Shown: positions 43,034 through 52,052 of the stretch, in pieces
Layout of the letters: the number at the start of each line of letters is the position of its first letter
Numbering within the stretch: the stretch's first letter is position 1
NCBI RefSeq assembly: GCF_037892545.1
Contig: NZ_JBBKBG010000009.1
Coordinates: 11,514 to 75,513 of the forward strand
Direction of reading: 5' to 3'
Origin: Pseudogracilibacillus sp037892545
GTDB lineage: Bacteria > Bacillota > Bacilli > Bacillales > Amphibacillaceae
Length of the DNA: 64,000 bases
Position numbers and translations under genes: made by a program
The notes under the pieces: generated by a model
What the model saw: only the letters and a program-made list of their open reading frames with translations
Databases searched by the model: none
What the model was told of the DNA's origin: nothing

Positions 43034-44230
43034 ATGATGCATTTTGATTTTTCGGATGAACAAAATTTATTACGTAAAACGTCACGTCAATTTGTGGACG
43101 AAAAAATTATGCCTCATATAGCAAAATGGGACCGTGAAGGTGCATTTGATCCGTCAGTTATGCGTGCTTTAGCAAAAAGCGGTTTTATGGGGGTTTGTAT
43201 TCCTCAGGCATATGGTGGAAGTGGAATGGATTATAATGCATTAGCAATCGTTTGCGAAGAGTTAGAACGTGGAGATAATGCATTTCGAACAGCCGTATCG
43301 GTACATACCGGATTAAATAGCATGACATTACTACAATGGGGAAATGAAGCACAAAAACAACAATATTTAGTTCCACAAGCAAAAGGAGAAAAGATTGGTG
43401 CATTTGGTTTAACAGAGCCAAATGCTGGTTCTGATGTCGTTGCAATGGAGGCGACAGCGTCTGATGCTGGGGATCATTATATTTTGAACGGACAAAAAAC
43501 ATGGATCTCCTTATCAGATATTGCCGATCATTTTATCGTCTTTGCCTATACGAATAAAGCGAAAAAACATCACGGCATTTCTGCTTTCATCGTAGAAAGA
43601 GATTTTCCAGGTTTTTCTTCAAAGCCAATCAAAGGCAAATTAGGCATTCGTGCTGGAAATACAGGAGAAATATTTTTTGATGATATGAAAGTACCGAAGG
43701 AAAACTTACTCGGTCAAGAAGGAGAAGGATTCAAAATAGCAATGTCCGCACTTGATAACGGACGTTTCACTGTTGCAGCTGGTGCTGTTGGAACAATCAT
43801 GGCTTGTTTAGAAGCTTCAGTCGCCTATTGTAACGAAAGAAAAACATTTGGCAAACCGATCGGTGAACATCAACTTGTCCAACAAATGATTGCAAATATG
43901 GAAGCTGGGTTACAAATGAGTCGTTTACTCGTTTACCGAGCAGGTGCATTAAAAAATGCCGGTAAGAGAAATACACGAGAAACTTCCCTCGCAAAATGGC
44001 AGGCTTGTGATTTTGCAAATAAAGCGGCAGACGATGCCGTACAAATTCATGGCGCATACGGATTTTCAGACGAATATCCTGTCGAACGATATTTACGTAA
44101 CTCAAAAGCGCCGGTTATATATGAGGGAACGCGCGAAATTCATACCATTATGCAAGCGGAATATGTGCTCGGATATCGTCAGGACAAACCATTAAACAGA
44201 ATGCTCCCTGCTTGGGAAAACAATGAATAA
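43034..44230 (+). CDS. Acyl-CoA dehydrogenase family protein
   Basis: 398-residue FAD enzyme. FAD/substrate signatures: FGLTEPNAGSDV near residue 128, KTWISLSDIADHF near 152 and GAYGFSDEYPVERYLRNSK near 345. The catalytic Glu is in VIYEGTREIH near 368, and the C-terminal QAEYVLG follows. CEELERGDNAFRTAVSV near 75 resembles glutaryl-CoA or isovaleryl-type dehydrogenases. AAAGGAGGATG before tandem ATGATG. Neighbouring lysine-catabolism-type genes make glutaryl-CoA a candidate substrate, but this is inference. Confidence 0.88.
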   Translation: MMHFDFSDEQNLLRKTSRQFVDEKIMPHIAKWDREGAFDPSVMRALAKSGFMGVCIPQAYGGSGMDYNALAIVCEELERGDNAFRTAVSVHTGLNSMTLLQWGNEAQKQQYLVPQAKGEKIGAFGLTEPNAGSDVVAMEATASDAGDHYILNGQKTWISLSDIADHFIVFAYTNKAKKHHGISAFIVERDFPGFSSKPIKGKLGIRAGNTGEIFFDDMKVPKENLLGQEGEGFKIAMSALDNGRFTVAAGAVGTIMACLEASVAYCNERKTFGKPIGEHQLVQQMIANMEAGLQMSRLLVYRAGALKNAGKRNTRETSLAKWQACDFANKAADDAVQIHGAYGFSDEYPVERYLRNSKAPVIYEGTREIHTIMQAEYVLGYRQDKPLNRMLPAWENNE

Positions 44231-44285
44231 ATATGGATTGCAACACTATATTCCAAGAAAAGTAATCTAAAAAAAGTATCAAAAA

Positions 44286-44392
44286 GACAGGCTTGAAAAA
44301 TGAACAAGTAACAATGGAACGCTACGATAGAAACATATATTTTTCAAATGTTCCTTTACATTTTGCATTGAATGATATATTTCAAGCCTATC
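44286..44392. repeat. Long inverted-repeat element D between convergent genes
   Basis: GACAGGCTTGAAA (44286-44298) and TTTCAAGCCTATC (44380-44392) are inverted with one mismatch, enclosing about 80 bp that contain a further imperfect GGAAC/GTTCC pairing. Placed between the acyl-CoA dehydrogenase and the convergent saccharopine-type dehydrogenase; may terminate both. Confidence 0.55.
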
Positions 44393-44433
44393 TACGCCTT
44401 TTACCTTATTTAATTTTCCATCATGGTCTTTCC

Positions 44434-45591
44434 TTAAAATGCCATTTTATGTTCTTTTATATGGATACCTCGTTCTTTTAATGCGGCGATATATTGTTTA
44501 CCAGGGACAATTTTTTCTGGTGGAACTACACCACGTTTTGTAATTGTTCCGTTAGCAATTAATTGTGCCACTATCGAAACAGTCGCACCTGTCACCTGTG
44601 ACATTGCTGTTCGTGCACGTTCTTTGTCATAATACGTAATCAATTCGTACGATAATAATGTATCTATATTCGCTTGTTTTCCACTTATATAGGCCTTCAA
44701 TAATACAACATCTTCTTTATCTGTCGGATCGACAAACGGTTCTAATACTTTCAACAGTACTTCTCGTGGTTTTACATATTGATCATCTTCTAACTCCACA
44801 AACAAATACCGATCTGTCATTTGTAAGTCAACAAATAATTGAAATTTTTCACGATGACCGGGATAGCGAATCGTTTTATATTCTAATGTATGGACGTTCG
44901 AAAAACTATCTAATAAGGTGGACGTACCACCAGAAGTATGGAATGCTTCAAGTGGACCAAACTTTTCAAAATAAATTTCTTCTGGTTCAGATAAAGACAA
45001 AACATCTTCTCTTTTCCCATTGCGAATAATGGTGGAGGGATCTGTATAATGATCTAACAAACCTTCCATGGAAAAAACATGATGATAACCTAAAGGTGCT
45101 TCAGGTCGTATCGGAATTCCCCCAACATATAGTTTAATCATTTCTACTTTATCTAATTTGGAGGCACCATATCCAGTCAAAATATTAATCATACCCGGTG
45201 CTACACCTAAATCCGGAATAATCGTAATCCCTTTCTCTACTGCCTCATCATTTAGACGTAATACATTATCTGTCACATCACCAATATGTCCTCCTAAATC
45301 GATTACATGTGTACCTACATCGATTCCTACTTTTGCAACTGTTTCATTAAAACTATAAAACAATGCATTAATAACGACATCAAATTGCTTCATAAAGTTT
45401 TCTAATTCCTCTGTATGTGTTGCATCGACCTTAAACGGGAACAACTTTTCTGATTGTGCTAATTCTACAAGATCATATACATGATCCATCTCTATATCTG
45501 CAAGACCAACCATTTCTACGGCTTCACTGTTTAATGCATCCATTGCAGCTTCTTTTCCCATAAATCCAGCACCTAAAATACCTATTTTCAT
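44434..45591 (-). CDS. Saccharopine dehydrogenase-family protein, probable L-lysine 6-dehydrogenase
   Basis: 385 residues. N-terminal Rossmann motif GILGAGFMGKEA, then DVVINALFYSFNETVAKVGID near residue 74 and GGHIGDV near 100; C-terminal domain with SGGTSTLLDSF near 225. Size and family match L-lysine 6-dehydrogenase (lysine to allysine with NAD). The adjacent semialdehyde dehydrogenase supports this: together they would make 2-aminoadipate. Saccharopine or carboxynorspermidine dehydrogenase activity is the alternative. Confidence 0.78.
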   Translation of the reverse strand: MKIGILGAGFMGKEAAMDALNSEAVEMVGLADIEMDHVYDLVELAQSEKLFPFKVDATHTEELENFMKQFDVVINALFYSFNETVAKVGIDVGTHVIDLGGHIGDVTDNVLRLNDEAVEKGITIIPDLGVAPGMINILTGYGASKLDKVEMIKLYVGGIPIRPEAPLGYHHVFSMEGLLDHYTDPSTIIRNGKREDVLSLSEPEEIYFEKFGPLEAFHTSGGTSTLLDSFSNVHTLEYKTIRYPGHREKFQLFVDLQMTDRYLFVELEDDQYVKPREVLLKVLEPFVDPTDKEDVVLLKAYISGKQANIDTLLSYELITYYDKERARTAMSQVTGATVSIVAQLIANGTITKRGVVPPEKIVPGKQYIAALKERGIHIKEHKMAF

Positions 45592-45616
45592 ACAATCCCC
45601 CCTCTATTTTCAGCGA

Positions 45617-47116
45617 TTAATCTACGTCAATTTGAGCACGTTGTAATTTTCCACTATAATCGACATAAATTGCTTTCCATTCCGTAAATACGTCTAGGGC
45701 TTGCACGCCTGAATCTCGGTGACCATTCCCTGTTCCTTTCGTCCCACCGAATGGTAAATGAATTTCTGCTCCTGTTGTTCCAGCATTTATATAAACAATC
45801 CCTGTATCTAAATCTCGTTGTGCTTGGAATACACGATTCACATCATTTGTAAAAATAGCACTAGATAATCCGTATGCCACACGGTTGTTTACTGTAATCG
45901 CTTCTTCAAAAGACGCTACCGGGATGAAAGATACGACTGGACCAAAAATTTCTTCCTGTGCAATACGCATCTCACTCGTTACATTCGTAAACAATGTCGG
46001 CGCGAAATAATATCCCCTATGATATGGCGCTTCTGTTAAACGGTGTCCACCAGCTAATAACGTTGCACCTTCTTTTTTTCCTATTTCTATATAGGATGCA
46101 ATTTTTTCTAACCCATCTTGATTAATGATTGGCCCAACCTTCACATCTTTTTCTAAACCATTTCCGATCGTTAGTTTTTTCATATTCGCTAAAAGCTTTT
46201 CCTCTAATGCTTCTTTCACATCTTCATGAACAATGACACGACTACATGCCGTACATCTTTGCCCACTCGTTCCAAATGCACTCCAAATAATTCCTTCCAC
46301 CGCTAATTCAAGATCGGCATCATCCATAACGATGACGGCATTTTTTCCACCTAATTCTAAAGAAACCTTTTTCAATTGGCGGCCACATTCACTTGCAATA
46401 TGACTCCCAATTTTATTTGAACCTGTGAATGAAATGACCTGAATATCTTTATGTTGTACCATTGCCTCCCCAACTTCTTCACCTGCACCATAGACAATAT
46501 TTATAACCCCTTTTGGTAAACCTGCTTCTTCAAATATCTTTCCTAACTCCGTTGCCATTAATGGTGTTTCTGTAGCAGGTTTCCAAATTACTGCATTTCC
46601 AGCAATGATTGCCGGGAAAGACTTCCATGTTGCAATTGCAATCGGAAAATTCCATGGTGTAATGATACCGACTACCCCAATAGGTGCACGAACACTCATG
46701 GCGAATTTATCTTTCAATTCTGCGTTAACTGTTTGCCCACATAATCGTCTACCTTCACCTGCCATATAAAAAGCCATATCAATTCCTTCTTGTACTTCTC
46801 CACGGGCTTCCTCTAACACTTTTCCATTTTCAAGTGTAAGTAATGTCGCAATCTTTTCTTTTCGCTCTTTCATTAATTGACCAACTTTATAAAGGACTTC
46901 AGCTCTTTGTGGCGCTGGTACAAGTGCCCACTCTTTTTGAGCTAATTTAGCTGCTTCTACTGCCTCCTTTACCTCTCTCTCACTAGAAAGAGGAACTTCC
47001 ACGATTTTTTCCGATGTAGCTGGATTCATAACATCTGTAAATTTTTCTCCATTTACCCAATTTCCGTTAATATAATTACGCAATGTAGCTTGCTCCATGT
47101 ATGGATGGATCATCAT
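45617..47116 (-). CDS. Aldehyde dehydrogenase, probable 2-aminoadipate 6-semialdehyde (allysine) dehydrogenase
   Basis: About 499 residues. NAD-binding ITPWNFPIA near residue 148, catalytic Glu in LELGGKNA near 256, catalytic Cys in SGQRCTAC near 290, EEIFGPVV near 388. The stretch INAGTTGAEIHLPFGGTKGT near 440 is found in ALDH7/AASADH-type enzymes rather than betaine or succinic semialdehyde ones. ATG at 47116 follows GGGGAGGGAAGG; the upstream extension to 47209 lacks an SD. It directly precedes the putative lysine dehydrogenase in one operon. Confidence 0.83.
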   Translation of the reverse strand: MMIHPYMEQATLRNYINGNWVNGEKFTDVMNPATSEKIVEVPLSSEREVKEAVEAAKLAQKEWALVPAPQRAEVLYKVGQLMKERKEKIATLLTLENGKVLEEARGEVQEGIDMAFYMAGEGRRLCGQTVNAELKDKFAMSVRAPIGVVGIITPWNFPIAIATWKSFPAIIAGNAVIWKPATETPLMATELGKIFEEAGLPKGVINIVYGAGEEVGEAMVQHKDIQVISFTGSNKIGSHIASECGRQLKKVSLELGGKNAVIVMDDADLELAVEGIIWSAFGTSGQRCTACSRVIVHEDVKEALEEKLLANMKKLTIGNGLEKDVKVGPIINQDGLEKIASYIEIGKKEGATLLAGGHRLTEAPYHRGYYFAPTLFTNVTSEMRIAQEEIFGPVVSFIPVASFEEAITVNNRVAYGLSSAIFTNDVNRVFQAQRDLDTGIVYINAGTTGAEIHLPFGGTKGTGNGHRDSGVQALDVFTEWKAIYVDYSGKLQRAQIDVD

Positions 47117-47258
47117 CCTTCCCTCCCCTTTGTAAACGCTGTCATTTTTTTCCGTATGTGATATATGTATATTTAGTATAACGTACATAAAATACGCATT
47201 CAATGCCAATATTCGAAATTTTCGTAGTATAATAAAAGAAAAGGAAAGAGGCTTATAT

Positions 47259-47477
47259 ATGCTTATCTTATTTTATGGATCGATTATTTTTTCTATTATA
47301 AGTTTTGGTTTAGCCTTAATAAAACAGTCCAGGTTATTTCTAATCATCACGATTATATGTTCTTTTCCTTCTGCTCTTTATCTCGCAGGTTATCCAGCAT
47401 TACGTTTTAGTATTTTTATTCCGCTCGTATATGTATGTGTTTTTTATATATGCAAAAAAATGATAAAGGCATCATAG
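47259..47477 (+). CDS. Small two-helix membrane protein, unknown function
   Basis: 72 residues with two to three hydrophobic segments (ILFYGSIIFSIISFGLALI and FIPLVYVCVFYI) and a basic tail KKMIKAS. GAGG lies 8 nt before the ATG. Divergent from the aldehyde dehydrogenase. No family recognised; coding status is supported by the SD and codon pattern. Confidence 0.6.
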   Translation: MLILFYGSIIFSIISFGLALIKQSRLFLIITIICSFPSALYLAGYPALRFSIFIPLVYVCVFYICKKMIKAS

Positions 47478-47493
47478 CTTTATTTAAGAGAAA

Positions 47494-47558
47494 GGATAGC
47501 TACAAAAATATATAACAATTTGTCAGCTAAAACTATTACATATTTCCGTAGCTACTCC
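47494..47558. repeat. Inverted repeat after the small membrane protein gene
   Basis: GGATAGCTAC (47494-47503) and GTAGCTACTCC (47548-47558) form an imperfect inverted repeat with a 44-bp interior, between convergent small-protein and cydC genes. It may serve as a terminator for either. Confidence 0.45.
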
Positions 47559-47609
47559 ATATCTTATCTTTTCCCAAAATGTTATGTTCTTTCAACTTAC
47601 AAACATCCT

Positions 47610-49325
47610 CTATATTTGGTCCTCTAATGTATACAATGCCCGGTAATAGTCATTTTCTTTTAATAATTGGTCATGATGTCCTGCTATGTTTATCTGTCCA
47701 TCTTCTAGAAAAATAACCCGATCCATCCACTTCGCACCAATTAAATGGTGTGTAACTAAAACCATCGTTTTATCACTTGCTGCTTCTACAAATGTTTGAA
47801 TGAGATCTCTTTCCGTTTTTGGATCTAATCCGACTGTTGGTTCATCCAATAATATTATTGGTGTGTCTTGCACTAATACACGAGCAAAAGCAATCCGTTG
47901 GCGTTGTCCCCCTGAAAACCGCTTTCCTAGCTCATCCACATTCGTATGAATCCCTTTAGGCAATGTACGAATATAATCCATTAAATGTACTTTATCTAAA
48001 ACCGCTTCAATCTCTTCATCTGTCACATCTTCACGCCCGATCCGAATATTATTTGCGACAGTCGTATGAAAAATATGTGGTTTTTGATTTAATACGGCAA
48101 TATGTCTCGATAAAAATGAAGCATCTATTGTTTCGTTGCCTACTAATATTTCCCCTTTAGTCGGTTTTACTAATCCAGCAAGCATTTTTAACAAAGTAGA
48201 CTTTCCTGCTCCACTTTTACCTAAAAGAGCTACTTTTTCTCCTGGTGAAATTTGTACACTTATATTATTTATCGTATTTTCCTTTTCGCCATCATATCGA
48301 TACATTATATGACGTAATTCTATTCCTAGTGGACCATCAAGTGTCGTAAAAACGTTAGATACATCCTCATTTTCTTGCTCAACAGGTACAAATGTTTGTA
48401 AACGGTCGATCGTTTCTTTATAAATAGGCACTTCTTCCATTGCATCACTTAATGGTAACAATGCATCGATAACGGAAAAAGTCATTAAAACGAACGCAGC
48501 AAGGACAGTGGCAGAAATAACTTCTTCACCAACTATCTTATTTGTCCATATGAGCATGACAACTATCGAAATACCACCAAAAAATCGTAATACAGCATCC
48601 CGTACATGGTGCCATCGATTCGTTTTTTGTTCATACTGCAATAATGTTTCATGATGTTGCATCATATTTTTTTCTAATTCACTATACCTTCCGCTAATTA
48701 ACCAATCTAATTGGCCAAAAATCGCATCAGTGACGTGACGGTAATATTTATTTCTTTCCATTCGTTCTTCTGAATATGTACGTTTCATTTTCATATACGC
48801 AATAAACGGAATGAGAAACACTATAATTCCTAACAATAATAGAAAATAAAGCATAAACACGAGATCAAAAGCACCGATAACAATGATAATGATCGTATAA
48901 ATGAGCAATCCAATAATACTTGGAAATAATGTTTTTAAATAAAAATCTTGTAAACGTTCGATATCCTCTGACAATACTTGGAATAAATCTCCTGTTTCAT
49001 ACTTTCCTCTTAAGGAAATCGCGTCCTTTTCTAAAGCATCATACAGTCGCTTACGATATTTTGCTAAAATAGATAAAACGACATCATGGCCAACAAGTTT
49101 TTCTAAATAAGGAAAAACGGCTTGTCCAATACTAAATGCGCGAACGGAAACAATCGGCACATATACTAACATAATGTTTTCTGGACGTAAAGATGATTTG
49201 GAAATTAAATAACCGGAAACAAATAATAACATGGCACCTGAAGCGATGCCTAAAAATCCGAACAAAACGGCTAAAGACATTTTACCCTTAAATTGTTTGA
49301 TATATGTCATTACCCAATCATGCAC
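47610..49325 (-). CDS. cydC: Thiol reductant ABC exporter subunit CydC
   Basis: About 571 residues, fused membrane and ATPase half-transporter of the CydDC exporter of cysteine/glutathione needed for cytochrome bd assembly. Six membrane helices, then Walker A GKSGAGKST near residue 365, signature FSGGQRQRIAFAR near 475, Walker B IILLDEPTVGLD near 495. The GTG at 49325 is chosen because GGGGAG lies 6 nt upstream; the ATG at 49406 lies well inside cydD. It overlaps cydD by 8 nt. Naming follows the C-terminal position (called CydD in B. subtilis). Confidence 0.88.
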   Translation of the reverse strand: MHDWVMTYIKQFKGKMSLAVLFGFLGIASGAMLLFVSGYLISKSSLRPENIMLVYVPIVSVRAFSIGQAVFPYLEKLVGHDVVLSILAKYRKRLYDALEKDAISLRGKYETGDLFQVLSEDIERLQDFYLKTLFPSIIGLLIYTIIIIVIGAFDLVFMLYFLLLLGIIVFLIPFIAYMKMKRTYSEERMERNKYYRHVTDAIFGQLDWLISGRYSELEKNMMQHHETLLQYEQKTNRWHHVRDAVLRFFGGISIVVMLIWTNKIVGEEVISATVLAAFVLMTFSVIDALLPLSDAMEEVPIYKETIDRLQTFVPVEQENEDVSNVFTTLDGPLGIELRHIMYRYDGEKENTINNISVQISPGEKVALLGKSGAGKSTLLKMLAGLVKPTKGEILVGNETIDASFLSRHIAVLNQKPHIFHTTVANNIRIGREDVTDEEIEAVLDKVHLMDYIRTLPKGIHTNVDELGKRFSGGQRQRIAFARVLVQDTPIILLDEPTVGLDPKTERDLIQTFVEAASDKTMVLVTHHLIGAKWMDRVIFLEDGQINIAGHHDQLLKENDYYRALYTLEDQI

Positions 49326-51039
49326 TGTCCTCTCCCCTTTGCTCGTCAAAAAATAATCGATACGCTTCATTTTGTTGTAATAATGCATTATGTTCGCCAC
49401 ATGCACCGACTTTCCCTTCGTCCATCCAAATAATTTGGGTACTATTTTTCACCCAATGGAGACGGTGTGTCGTTATAAACACAAATTTGTCGTAAAAATG
49501 TTCTAATATCAATTGTTTGATTTCGTATTCTGTTTCGATATCTAAATGTGCGGTCGGTTCATCTAATAAAATAATTTGTTTATCACTCAGTAATGCCCTA
49601 GCAAGCGCAACTCGTTGCTCTTGTCCACCACTTATCGTCCTTCCACCTTCTCCAATTCTTTCATGAATGCCATTCGGAAAACTATCCACCAAAGATTGTA
49701 ACCCTATTTGTTGAATCATTTCTAACACACGTTCATCAGAAGCAGATGGTTCATAAAAGCGAATATTATCTGCTAATGAAATAGGAAATATATATGGATG
49801 TTGTGGAATATAAGCAATATGATCGAACCAAGAAGCATCATGTAATGTATCCCACACATCTTTATTCACTCGAAAATTCCCTTCTGTCGGATCTATCCGT
49901 CCAGCTAACAATTGAAGCAATGTCGTTTTTCCTGCACCACTTTCCCCAAGTACTGCAACAAAACCTCGATCGACACTTACATGTATCCCTTGTAAAATTG
50001 GGCGTTCCTCCATTGTAACACCTATATTATTCAAAACTACATTTTCTACACGTTCTTCTACTCGTTTTGTAGATGCAGTTACAATACGTTCACTAGCGAG
50101 CCAATCATTCATTTCAGCCATCGCCACTTGACCATCTAAAGTAGCATGAAAATCTTTTCCGACTTGTTTAATCGGAGAAAAATATTCAGGCGCTAACAAT
50201 AAAATAGTTAATGATGGTAACAACCATATCGTTCCATCAATTAGTCGTAAACCTAACCCAACTGCAACGAAAGCGATAGATAAACTCGTAAAAAAATCTA
50301 ATGCAAAAGAAGATAAAAACGCAATTCGTAATGTTTTCATCGTCGTTTTTCTATAATCATTACTTACTTTTTCAATCCGTCTTCCGTGCACTTTACTTTT
50401 CCCTAAAAATGCAAGTGTTTCTAATCCTTTTAATGAATCAACAAAATGGTTCGCTAATCTCGTATATGTCACATATTGTTTGTCTGCCATTTTTTCAGCG
50501 GCAAGCCCTAATAAAATCATAAATATAATTATAATTGGAACGGTAAAAATTAATATGTATGCAGAAGAACGGTCTACAAAAAAAACATATAAAACGATAA
50601 TAGCCGGAACAATAATCGTTTTAATCATCCGTATCCCAATAATTTCCACATACGTTTTCACATGGGCAATCCCCTCCATTAACAATTGTACGAGATGCCC
50701 TGTTCCAATTTTTTGTACATCAGTACTTGGTTGGTGAAAGTATTGATATAATAGCTTTTCACGTAAATATGTACTGACATGATCACTATGTTTTTGTGCA
50801 ATAATCCCTTCTATATGTGTCACAATATACCTTAATATAAAAGCGATAAAAAAGAAGCCGATATCGATGAACACATCTTCTATCGGCGTTTTTTGAAACA
50901 ACAAAGTAATTGCTCTCGCTAAATAAATACTTTGCGCTATAATTAATCCTACCTCTATAAAAATAAAACATGTTAAAAGACTATAAGTAGAAAGGGCTCC
51001 CGGATACATCGGTAACCCTTTTTGACGTTTATTTTTCAT
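49318..51039 (-). CDS. cydD: Thiol reductant ABC exporter subunit CydD
   Basis: About 573 residues. Six membrane segments, with HSDHVSTYLREKLLYQYFH in the first cytoplasmic loop. ATPase: Walker A GESGAGKTT near 358, signature ISGGQEQRVALARA near 462, Walker B IILLDEPTAHLD near 482. ATG at 51039 overlaps the cydB stop (TGATG) with GGAG upstream. Partner of CydC in a heterodimeric exporter (called CydC in B. subtilis nomenclature). Confidence 0.89.
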   Translation of the reverse strand: MKNKRQKGLPMYPGALSTYSLLTCFIFIEVGLIIAQSIYLARAITLLFQKTPIEDVFIDIGFFFIAFILRYIVTHIEGIIAQKHSDHVSTYLREKLLYQYFHQPSTDVQKIGTGHLVQLLMEGIAHVKTYVEIIGIRMIKTIIVPAIIVLYVFFVDRSSAYILIFTVPIIIIFMILLGLAAEKMADKQYVTYTRLANHFVDSLKGLETLAFLGKSKVHGRRIEKVSNDYRKTTMKTLRIAFLSSFALDFFTSLSIAFVAVGLGLRLIDGTIWLLPSLTILLLAPEYFSPIKQVGKDFHATLDGQVAMAEMNDWLASERIVTASTKRVEERVENVVLNNIGVTMEERPILQGIHVSVDRGFVAVLGESGAGKTTLLQLLAGRIDPTEGNFRVNKDVWDTLHDASWFDHIAYIPQHPYIFPISLADNIRFYEPSASDERVLEMIQQIGLQSLVDSFPNGIHERIGEGGRTISGGQEQRVALARALLSDKQIILLDEPTAHLDIETEYEIKQLILEHFYDKFVFITTHRLHWVKNSTQIIWMDEGKVGACGEHNALLQQNEAYRLFFDEQRGEDSA

Positions 51040-52052
51040 CAATACTCCAACTCATCATCTGACTTAATTCTTTTTCTAAATACGTAGTAACTCCAAATAG
51101 TATACCCTAAAACGAAAGGTAATATTGCCACAGAAAATATGGTCATTACTTTTAAACTGTACGATCCTGAAGCAGCAGTATATACTGTTAAACTATATGC
51201 ATCAGAAATCGAGCTAATCATGACTCGTGGAAACATTCCGATAAAAATACTTCCTGTTAATAAAATAATCGTTACAGACGTTAGTAAAAACGCATTAATA
51301 TCCATCTTATTAGTGTTATATAGGTTTGCAAATAGTAGTGCCACCCAGGCTAATAACGGAATAACAAAAAATGTTTGTCCATGATACGTAAATACGTCTG
51401 AAACGAAATAACCAATTACAATAAATGCTAAGAAGGTAATGATTGTAAATGGCGCTACTTTTCTTCCCATCTCTCTTGCTCGTTCTTGTAATTCACCAGT
51501 TGTACGAATCGTTATAAATTGTAATCCATGTGTCAATGTTAATAATAAAAACATGACACCACCGAGCAATGCGTATGGATGTAGAAATTGGACGAATCCA
51601 CCAACCATTTCCTTCTCTCCATTAATTGGCATTCCAACCATAAAGTTCGCTAAAACAACTCCCCATAAGATTGGTGGCAAGAAACTTCCAAGCCAAATAC
51701 CCCAATCCCATGTTGTTTTCCATTTCTCATTCTGTATTTCTCCTCTAAATTGAAAGGCGGCTCCCCGGACAATGAGGGCAATAAGCATAAAGACAAGTGG
51801 AATATAAAAACCACTAAACATCGTTGCATACCAATGTGGAAATGCTGCAAACATAGCCCCACCGGCCGTAATAAGCCATACTTCATTTGCATCCCAAAAC
51901 GGACCAATCGTATTTAAATACACTTTCTTTTCTTGTTCATTTCGTCCTAAAAATCGGGCAATCGTACCAACACCAAAGTCAAATCCTTCTAACACGAAAA
52001 ATCCTACAAAAAATATCGTTATAACGATAAACCAAAATTCATTAAGAGACAA
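51039..52052 (-). CDS. cydB: Cytochrome bd ubiquinol oxidase subunit II (CydB)
   Basis: About 337 residues, eight to nine membrane helices. Family motifs: FWFIVITIFFVGFFVLEGFD at the N terminus, TIGPFWDANEVWLITAGGAM near 55, and FPHWYATMFSGFYIPL. The first TTG of the frame at 52079 lies inside cydA. The TTG at 52052 is preferred: GGAGGTG stands 6 nt before it and the length then matches B. subtilis CydB. Overlaps cydA by 11 nt and cydD by 1 nt. Confidence 0.93.
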   Translation of the reverse strand: MSLNEFWFIVITIFFVGFFVLEGFDFGVGTIARFLGRNEQEKKVYLNTIGPFWDANEVWLITAGGAMFAAFPHWYATMFSGFYIPLVFMLIALIVRGAAFQFRGEIQNEKWKTTWDWGIWLGSFLPPILWGVVLANFMVGMPINGEKEMVGGFVQFLHPYALLGGVMFLLLTLTHGLQFITIRTTGELQERAREMGRKVAPFTIITFLAFIVIGYFVSDVFTYHGQTFFVIPLLAWVALLFANLYNTNKMDINAFLLTSVTIILLTGSIFIGMFPRVMISSISDAYSLTVYTAASGSYSLKVMTIFSVAILPFVLGYTIWSYYVFRKRIKSDDELEY

